Positions 4,786 to 10,794 of a stretch of DNA of 26,507 nt are shown here, piece by piece (the stretch's first letter is position 1; every line of letters begins with the position of its first letter). This DNA is from a virus. The position numbers and the translations under genes are program-made. The notes beneath the pieces are model-generated. The model worked only from the letters and a program-made list of their open reading frames with translations. It ran no database searches and was not told where the DNA came from. Where the stretch lies: the IMG/VR virus record IMGVR_UViG_3300027974_000142, positions 1 through 26,507 of that record; one strand, written 5' to 3'.

Positions 4786-6779
4786 TGAACAAAAACACTA
4801 ACATTGTCCCAGTCAATGTCGCCGACCAGATGAAGGAGGACTATGGCAGTTACGCCATGGCCGTTCTTCTTGGCAGGGCGATCCCCGATCTCTATGATGG
4901 CCTTAAGCCAGTGCAGAGGCGAGTGCTTCAAACCATGTTTGAGGAAAACCTTAAGCCTGACGGAAGATTTGTCAAGTGTGCTCGGGTTACGGGCCTTACC
5001 ATGGCCTATTTTCACCCACATTCTGGTGCTTATGGCGCATTGGTCAACATGGCAACACCATGGAATAATAACGTGCCATGGATTAGTGGATGGGGCAATT
5101 TCGGTTCTACTGTGGACGGCCCCGCTGCGGAACGCTATACGGAGTGCAAACTGCGTGAGTCCGCAATCGATGTCCTTTTGCAGGACCGCACTACCTGGGA
5201 GACCCGCCCCAACTACGACGGCTCAAAGCAGGAGGCTATACGCTTCAACACCACACTGCCCTCCGTCCTTCTCAATGGCGACTCAGGAATTGCCGTGGGA
5301 TTTGCAACTACTTTGGCCTCTCACTCTCTTCGCGATATTGTCAAAGCAGTTGAATTCGTCTACAAAAAGGATTTGAAACGGGCGCGAGAAATTCTCCTTC
5401 CTGACTTCCCTACTGGTTGCGACGTTATCCAAGATGAAAACCTTACTGCTTATACTGAAACTGGCTCAGGCAGTATCCGTTGTCGTGCCCGTTACGAGTT
5501 GGGTATCCAAAAGAGGGACGGGCGGGCGAAAGATCGCTGCACTGTCACGTTCACTCACTTTCCTCCTCGGGTCAATCCTGAGAAACTAGGCGAGCAGATC
5601 AAGGATGCACTCGAGAGGGGCAGAATTGAGGGAGTTGCCGAAATCAACGATCTTTCTGATCTCAGTGGAGATCGCATTGAGGTTGTTGGAAAGCCGGGTG
5701 TTGAAGGTGAGCAGCTTGCTCAGCGACTCTTTGCTGCCACTGACCTTGACACCAAGTATTCGGCAAAGACGCTGGTTATTGACGGGACAAGACCCGTCGA
5801 GCTTAGCCCGACTGACATTTGTCAGAAATGGTTCACATGGCGGCTGGCTCGCCTGGAAGCAAAGTTTGTCAGAGAGCGGGACGTAGCCGAAACTCGTCAT
5901 GAGATCGTCATCGGCCTGATCAAAGCCATCAACAAGATTGACGAGGTTATCAAGACGATTCGTGGAGCTGCAAACCGCAAGGAAGCCCATGAGAAACTGG
6001 TCGATCGCCCTTTGAAGTTCACTCCTGAGCAGGCCAAAGCAATCCTTGAGATGCGCTTACACCAACTCACCGGCCTGGACGCCGGCGAGCTCGAGGCAGA
6101 ACGCGAAACTCTGGAAGCCCAACTCGCGGAACTGGAGAATCTTCTCAAAAGCGAGGATGCCCGGGCTAAGTGGGCGCTGAAGCAGATGGCGGAGTTTGCC
6201 AAACGTCATGGCCAGATACGCAGGTCGTCCCTGGTAGCACCTCCGACTCGTGAGGTGAAGATCCCTACATCTGACAGGTCCGGAGCTCCCCGGGTGTCAC
6301 CTGCGGCTAAGCCCCGCTTCATGATCGTGGACGTTAAGAAAGGAGTTGTCACTCAGGCTAAGGGCCCTCGCGGGGCTATGGTTCTGGATCAGAAGGACAA
6401 AGTGATCTTTATCATGCAGTCAGGCTTTTTCTGCAAGGTGCATGCCGCCTTTAAAGGGCCGGTCGCTGAGAACTACATACCCGTAGTCCTGGCGAAGCGA
6501 GAACGCGAGATAGTGGAACGCAAGTTCCTCGTTGTCTTTACTCTCGACGATTCACTCAAAGCTACTGTTCTCGACGGTGCTGATCTGGCCCGTGTCACTA
6601 GCAAGGGGAAGTCGTTTCTGCCCGAGGGAGCAGAGCTCGTCCACTTTGGCGAAGGCTCCTATAAGGTGGAGTTCGCCAGTGCCCGGAAGAAACCTGTAGT
6701 TCTCGACCTCTTGACTAAGACCGGAAAGCCGGGCGGGAAGGGCATCAAGATAGCGGCCCTCACTGACCTGGCTAATTAA
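4785..6779 (+). CDS. Type IIA DNA topoisomerase subunit A (GyrA/ParC-like)
   Basis: A 664-residue DNA-cleaving subunit. The N-terminal winged-helix/tower core is clear: SYAMAVLLGRAIPDLYDGLKPVQRR at residues 22-46, the active-site Tyr118 in AAERYTECKLR, and GIAVGFATTLASH near 167-179, followed by the long coiled-coil arm. It makes transient double-strand breaks through a tyrosyl-DNA bond and needs a GyrB/ParE-like ATPase partner, which is not in the window. It is longer than T4 gp52 (about 440) but shorter than GyrA or ParC. Its C-terminal part is a reduced beta-pinwheel-like region ending in GKPGGKGI, reminiscent of a GyrA box. Gyrase versus topoisomerase IV activity cannot be decided. The codon mix looks more GC-rich than that of its neighbours. 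Coupled to the preceding gene by TGATG. Confidence 0.92.
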   Translation: MNKNTNIVPVNVADQMKEDYGSYAMAVLLGRAIPDLYDGLKPVQRRVLQTMFEENLKPDGRFVKCARVTGLTMAYFHPHSGAYGALVNMATPWNNNVPWISGWGNFGSTVDGPAAERYTECKLRESAIDVLLQDRTTWETRPNYDGSKQEAIRFNTTLPSVLLNGDSGIAVGFATTLASHSLRDIVKAVEFVYKKDLKRAREILLPDFPTGCDVIQDENLTAYTETGSGSIRCRARYELGIQKRDGRAKDRCTVTFTHFPPRVNPEKLGEQIKDALERGRIEGVAEINDLSDLSGDRIEVVGKPGVEGEQLAQRLFAATDLDTKYSAKTLVIDGTRPVELSPTDICQKWFTWRLARLEAKFVRERDVAETRHEIVIGLIKAINKIDEVIKTIRGAANRKEAHEKLVDRPLKFTPEQAKAILEMRLHQLTGLDAGELEAERETLEAQLAELENLLKSEDARAKWALKQMAEFAKRHGQIRRSSLVAPPTREVKIPTSDRSGAPRVSPAAKPRFMIVDVKKGVVTQAKGPRGAMVLDQKDKVIFIMQSGFFCKVHAAFKGPVAENYIPVVLAKREREIVERKFLVVFTLDDSLKATVLDGADLARVTSKGKSFLPEGAELVHFGEGSYKVEFASARKKPVVLDLLTKTGKPGGKGIKIAALTDLAN

Positions 6780-6835
6780 CACTTTAGGCGGGAGTGACTT
6801 TGGCTTCCTCTGTGTAGTAACACTCATTCATGCAT

Positions 6836-6864
6836 TTGGTTTTCACACAAAAAATGAATTTAAC
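6836..6864 (+). repeat. Intergenic repeat copy B (GGTTTCACAC-N5-ATGAATTTAAC)
   Basis: Second copy of the element at 2851-2882. It lies in the 147-bp gap between the topoisomerase gene and the gene at 6927. That gap also holds a GGGTAAAAA motif (6868-6876) and a sigma70-like promoter. Confidence 0.45.
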
Positions 6865-6878
6865 ATCGGGTAAAAAAG

Positions 6879-6906
6879 TTTACGGCTTCCTATAGCCATC
6901 TATAAT
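6879..6906 (+). promoter_or_regulatory. Sigma70-like promoter
   Basis: TTTACG at 6879-6884, 16-bp spacer, TATAAT at 6901-6906. Predicted +1 is near 6913, giving a short leader before the ATG at 6927. Unlike the early cassettes it has a recognisable -35 and no TGGCAC box, so it may belong to a different temporal class, together with the promoter before the polymerase gene. Confidence 0.6.
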
Positions 6907-6926
6907 GGTTCTGTCAGCGTGAGAAC

Positions 6927-7475
6927 ATGACTCAGATTATCTACAGCACCAGCCGACTGCTTGCAAACCCTCGGATATTTGCAGCCATCGCAAACGAGCT
7001 TGAAGGTCCTGATGTTGAGACCCTCAAAGAGGCGTTTTTCGACTTACTTGAGCACACTCTTGAAGATTATGACGATCCTGACGAATGCGTTTTTGAAGTT
7101 ACGGAGGTCTGCTTCAGATGTGAAGCAGACGGCGGCAAATGCGAAATCATTTTCGACTCGGGCATAATGAGCGTACTTGAGCCTATCGAAGGTGAGTTTC
7201 GCACGATGATTACCAATGATGGAGAAATGGCTGCCACTTCGGCTATCTACCAGCAACTTGTAAAGGCCATTGAAAACAGCAATCCTGAGCTAAGCGGAAA
7301 CATAGCTCTTTGCTCGCCGCCCACTCCTGGCAATGGTTACCTTAGGTCTAGTGATGGTGACCGTTTCGAGGGAAGCTTCCACCTTCTGACCAATCCCGAA
7401 AAGCAATTTGCCTTTAATATCGAAATCATCGATGTTCAAAGCAATAATTTAAGGGCCATTATCAAGCCTATCTGA
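6927..7475 (+). CDS. Hypothetical protein (182 aa)
   Basis: Unrecognised. Soluble, acidic, alternating alpha/beta pattern, without signal peptide or membrane segment. Three Cys in the segment CFRCEADGGKC (residues 62-72) form a CxxC...C cluster that could bind metal, although no fourth ligand is obvious. It starts 14 bases after the predicted +1 of the promoter at 6879-6906, with no clear Shine-Dalgarno. The next gene begins one base after its stop, so the three genes from 6927 to 8633 form one operon. Function unknown. Confidence 0.7.
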   Translation: MTQIIYSTSRLLANPRIFAAIANELEGPDVETLKEAFFDLLEHTLEDYDDPDECVFEVTEVCFRCEADGGKCEIIFDSGIMSVLEPIEGEFRTMITNDGEMAATSAIYQQLVKAIENSNPELSGNIALCSPPTPGNGYLRSSDGDRFEGSFHLLTNPEKQFAFNIEIIDVQSNNLRAIIKPI

Positions 7476-7476
7476 A

Positions 7477-8283
7477 ATGACCTCCAACAACCTACTAGGA
7501 GCAACGTCCTCCTTAAGAAGTTCTGTGACATCCCTAAAGAAAAAAATGACCCATTTAAGGTCAAATTTAGAGTATTTGGGGACCGAAATAGACACACTGG
7601 ACACTAAGCTTGATAAGCTTGTTACAGAGTCGGAAATTTACAGAGCAAAGTTAGATCGTGAGATGGGCCGCGAAGTTCGGAGATTGGAAAAAGAATTAGA
7701 GTTGCTTAGAAAGCAAATTAGCTCTTCTCCAGAATTAGTGCCATCCCCTGAAGAAGACCTTCGTATTGCAAGTACAATTGCCATCATTGAGTGCTTACTT
7801 AGGGTAATTTGTGGGCCTACTGGAGACGACTTCCGTCTTATCTCCTATGCTTTCATCTTCCCAGCTGTGATAGAAAGAGTGGTAAAAGGCACTGAAGATG
7901 CCTACTTTTTAGAGGAGATACCAATTTCCGCAGATGTTATCATTCGAAGAGGGCAAGAGTATATCGCATGGATTAGAAGTGAATGTGACACACACCTCAC
8001 TGATCCTCAAGCATGGAAGGTCTTCTCTCCACAAATTAGTGATTGGTGGCGAAATGATGCGCTCCCACTCCTTTATGGGAGTCGTGATGAAAATTGGGAC
8101 ATTGACGAACCATTATCAAATCTCGAAATGATTTCATGGAGAGATGATGTTGCTGAACGCCCATTTCAATTTCCAAGTGTGTTTGACGCTTATGATGTTT
8201 ATAGGCGCCATAAAGACGAAATTTACAAAAGTTCAGGCATTCAAGACTTTGAAATGAAAACATTCTCCCACGAGGCAAACTGA
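7477..8283 (+). CDS. Hypothetical protein with N-terminal coiled coil (268 aa)
   Basis: Unrecognised. Residues about 14-85 form a long coiled coil with regular leucine/isoleucine spacing (LGTEIDTLDTKLDKLVTE). A globular alpha-helical domain follows, rich in Trp, Ile and acidic residues. The AGA/AGG and TTA codons are noticeably more frequent than in the surrounding genes and the gene looks AT-richer, which may mean a separate origin. It lies one base behind the gene at 6927 and overlaps the next by ATGA-type coupling. A structural or DNA-associated oligomeric role is possible, but nothing in the sequence decides this. Confidence 0.7.
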   Translation: MTSNNLLGATSSLRSSVTSLKKKMTHLRSNLEYLGTEIDTLDTKLDKLVTESEIYRAKLDREMGREVRRLEKELELLRKQISSSPELVPSPEEDLRIASTIAIIECLLRVICGPTGDDFRLISYAFIFPAVIERVVKGTEDAYFLEEIPISADVIIRRGQEYIAWIRSECDTHLTDPQAWKVFSPQISDWWRNDALPLLYGSRDENWDIDEPLSNLEMISWRDDVAERPFQFPSVFDAYDVYRRHKDEIYKSSGIQDFEMKTFSHEAN

Positions 8284-8633
8284 TGCTAACGACACGAGAA
8301 AACTTTTTCCATAACATCGGGAAGCCTGAAGCACTTCAGCGAGCAACAAAGAAAGACCCTAATCCCCGCGCAATGAAAAAAGCTGACTTTTTAATGAAGA
8401 AGCTTGGCGTGGCCTTTGTTGAAGCAGTGAAGAGTTCGTATGATGCTTATTTGGCTGACCCGAAAAATTTAAAAAAAGCCGCTAACTATTGTAAATGGCG
8501 ATTGCGCCTCCACATTAAATTAAACAATGACCGAGATCGTCTTGAGCTCCTTGACAACTATAGGGGTCTTGGACTCAATGATGATGGCCCCGGTCCTCTT
8601 TGTTGGGACTATGAGATACCTTTCCAAGGGTAA
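8283..8633 (+). CDS. Basic hypothetical protein (116 aa)
   Basis: Unrecognised. Lys/Arg-rich and mostly helical (AMKKADFLMKKLGVAF, KWRLRLHIKL), ending in a Gly/Pro/Asp-rich tail (GLNDDGPGPLCW). A GAGG sequence 7 bases before the ATG supports the start, which overlaps the stop of the preceding gene. Basic character would allow nucleic-acid binding, but no domain is visible. A candidate late promoter motif (8628-8636) overlaps its stop codon, so this gene ends one transcription unit where the virion protein gene begins. Confidence 0.65.
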   Translation: MLTTRENFFHNIGKPEALQRATKKDPNPRAMKKADFLMKKLGVAFVEAVKSSYDAYLADPKNLKKAANYCKWRLRLHIKLNNDRDRLELLDNYRGLGLNDDGPGPLCWDYEIPFQG

Positions 8634-8636
8634 AAC
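8628..8636 (+). promoter_or_regulatory. Candidate late promoter motif GGGTAAAAC
   Basis: The motif GGGTAAAAY occurs at 8628, 13965, 15829, 20809 and 22236, always on the + strand and 34-99 bases before a gene start. Taking TAAAAC as a -10 element, transcription would begin near 8643, 40 bases before the start of the virion glycoside hydrolase gene. Confidence 0.55.
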
Positions 8637-8669
8637 TCATTAACTCTGCGCGCTCGGTACCGTGATTCC

Positions 8670-8674
8670 AAGGA
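8670..8674 (+). promoter_or_regulatory. Ribosome binding site deciding the start at 8683
   Basis: AAGGA lies 8 bases before ATG 8683. A GTG at 8662 is in frame upstream but would place this site inside the coding region and has no site of its own. Confidence 0.7.
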
Positions 8675-8682
8675 CCGTAACA

Positions 8683-10743
8683 ATGGCAAACGAGGTTGCT
8701 AATACCTTTTCAGCACCTCAACTTGCCGAATATGGCAACATCATTCTCAATGGTTACTCTGAAACTGTCGCTAACACAGATAATGTGAAAGCATGGCAGT
8801 ACCGTGAGACGAATACTCCTCCAGTCGACTTGCCTTCTGTTCAGCAAGTAACTCCTGCTCTTAAGGGTTGGTCCACCAACTATATGGAGTATTACACACA
8901 GCTCATGCCTAACGCCTATGGCGTTAACCCTGGCGATCCGACGATGTTCCACTACAGCGTCAATTCGTTTGTGGCTGGACAACCTAAGTGGAATCAGGTA
9001 CCCCATCGCTTCTTCCAAAACCAAGTTGCGCCGTTTGTGCCGCCTAATAACAACTCTCAGGCTATTCCTTACAGTTATGTATATTCAATTGTTAATAATC
9101 TCACTTCGCCCCCGATTGGTGCCCTAACTGGCGCAACTCCGCCGCCGCCACCAGCAATTCCAACTTATACTCTATCAACAACTCCGACAGCAGCAACTGA
9201 AAATACCGTAATCTCTACAACTGTATCAACAACTAATGTCACTGACGGGACTTTAGTTTATTGGAGGATGAACGGCAGCGGAATCACCTCCTCATTCTTT
9301 ACTTCTAATGTTTTGCAAGGTTCGGCAACTGTTACTTCAAACACAGCCAGCTTCGCTCAAACTCTAGCCGCATCTTTGCCCGCTGGCGGTCCTTATACAC
9401 TTGGCGTAACACTTTATTCCAACCCCGGCTACACTCAGCAAGTCGGGACTACAAGTGTGGTTATCTCAATTACACCAGGGGTTACACCCTCTACCCCGGA
9501 GCTTGGGGTGTATATTGACCTTTACCAATACCGCAATACTGGCGGCGTTTACCCCGATGGTTCCTACGTCGGACTCAACCCCAATATGCGGGCAGCCAAC
9601 ATCAACACCCTCTTACCTTCACTCGACAAGTTCTATATCCTCATCGAAGCTCAAATTTACTCCGACGGTAAGTTATACTTCGGTACGAATGTTGGCAACT
9701 CTGCCGCTTTAGTGTTAAATGCTGGCGGTACTGATTGGGCAGATAATACTGGGTCAGTGTCTGGTGGTTATGTTAGCCCAACTAATCCAGACTATGCCTA
9801 TTCTGCCTACGCAATTAAGAATTCAATTTACTACTTATCTCAACAAACTGCCTGGACAACCAAGAACCTCATCCTGTCAGTTGGCGGATACAACTTATCT
9901 CAGTACATGGACCAAGCTGGCAGCAATGCCGGCCTGGCCCAAACTGCTGCCAACCAGATTGCGAAACTTGTGCAGATCACTGGAGCTGTTGGCGTCGATC
10001 TTGACTACGAACCAGTTGGTCAACCTTGTGTTCCTGCCAACATGGCTCTTCTCTGCCAAAAAATCCAGACAGCTGTTAAGGCTTTGGACCCCACTTACGA
10101 AGTCCACCTCACTATCATTCCGCCCCTGTCTCTGGCCGATCCCGATCTAAAGATAAGCACAGCACTTGCATGTCAAGGTTACGTTGATCAAATCAATATC
10201 ATGACCTACGATGACCCGAACAATCTTGACCAGTCCCCATATCAACCCGGAAATGCCACAGTCTACAACCACACCGGCGTGGGTCGCTCAGTTCAAAGCG
10301 TTCAGTGGTTCCTTGACCAGGGTGTAACTCGTGATAAACTTGGTATGGGCATTGCAGGATATGGACGCAATAGTGCTAGTGGTCAAGCATTTACTAATAA
10401 TGGAACCCCTTATGATCAAATCGTTCGCATTGCCGGTTCTGGTGGTGCGGCTGATCCACAATTCATGCTTGGTCGCCTCAATGCTGCTGTTCCTATAGTC
10501 AATCCCAACCCTACAACTCAAGGCAACTTCTACTATAGCCCAACAACAGCAGTTTGGGGCTTCGACTCTGTGGATACAATCGCTGATAAAGTTCAAGCAT
10601 CGTCCAACCTGGGTATCCGAGCTGTGTTCATGTGGCAGCTGTCGAATGACTACTCCAACCCCTCTTCTGCTCTGCCTGCTGGCAACCCGCTAGCCAACTT
10701 TGCTCTCGTTAAGGGTGCCCAAGCTGCCATTGCAGCTCTCTAG
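8683..10743 (+). CDS. Virion-type protein with Ig-like and glycoside hydrolase family 18 domains
   Basis: A 686-residue protein. Residues about 1-145 are an unrecognised N-terminal part, followed by a Pro-rich linker (TPPPPPAIP). An Ig-like beta domain (about 158-263) is of the Ser/Thr-rich kind frequent in cyanophage structural proteins. From about 275 to the end is a family 18 TIM barrel: LSVGGY strand, catalytic strand VGVDLDYEP with Asp439, Asp441 and the acid Glu443, INIMTYDD, and the late strand FMWQLSNDYS. Family 18 enzymes cleave beta-1,4 GlcNAc linkages in chitin or peptidoglycan using the neighbouring Asp and Glu, both present; the first Asp of DxxDxDxE is Val436. There is no signal peptide. 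With its Ig-like domain and candidate late promoter it is probably part of the tail or baseplate and may degrade host wall or surface glycans. Confidence 0.8.
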   Translation: MANEVANTFSAPQLAEYGNIILNGYSETVANTDNVKAWQYRETNTPPVDLPSVQQVTPALKGWSTNYMEYYTQLMPNAYGVNPGDPTMFHYSVNSFVAGQPKWNQVPHRFFQNQVAPFVPPNNNSQAIPYSYVYSIVNNLTSPPIGALTGATPPPPPAIPTYTLSTTPTAATENTVISTTVSTTNVTDGTLVYWRMNGSGITSSFFTSNVLQGSATVTSNTASFAQTLAASLPAGGPYTLGVTLYSNPGYTQQVGTTSVVISITPGVTPSTPELGVYIDLYQYRNTGGVYPDGSYVGLNPNMRAANINTLLPSLDKFYILIEAQIYSDGKLYFGTNVGNSAALVLNAGGTDWADNTGSVSGGYVSPTNPDYAYSAYAIKNSIYYLSQQTAWTTKNLILSVGGYNLSQYMDQAGSNAGLAQTAANQIAKLVQITGAVGVDLDYEPVGQPCVPANMALLCQKIQTAVKALDPTYEVHLTIIPPLSLADPDLKISTALACQGYVDQINIMTYDDPNNLDQSPYQPGNATVYNHTGVGRSVQSVQWFLDQGVTRDKLGMGIAGYGRNSASGQAFTNNGTPYDQIVRIAGSGGAADPQFMLGRLNAAVPIVNPNPTTQGNFYYSPTTAVWGFDSVDTIADKVQASSNLGIRAVFMWQLSNDYSNPSSALPAGNPLANFALVKGAQAAIAAL

Positions 10744-10770
10744 TTTACACAGCCTTGGGTCGCTTATAAT
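10744..10770 (+). promoter_or_regulatory. Sigma70-like promoter for the polymerase gene
   Basis: TTTACA at 10744-10749, 15-bp spacer, TATAAT at 10765-10770. Predicted +1 is near 10777, about 18 bases before the ATG at 10795. It resembles the promoter at 6879-6906 (TTTACR plus TATAAT) and lacks the TGGCAC box. Confidence 0.6.
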
Positions 10771-10794
10771 AAACCACAACAAACTCATCGTTCT

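Noticed and set aside
8662-8682. GTG at 8662 as start of the glycoside hydrolase protein
   Set aside because: The AAGGA site at 8670-8674 is correctly placed for ATG 8683 and would be inside the coding region if GTG were used.
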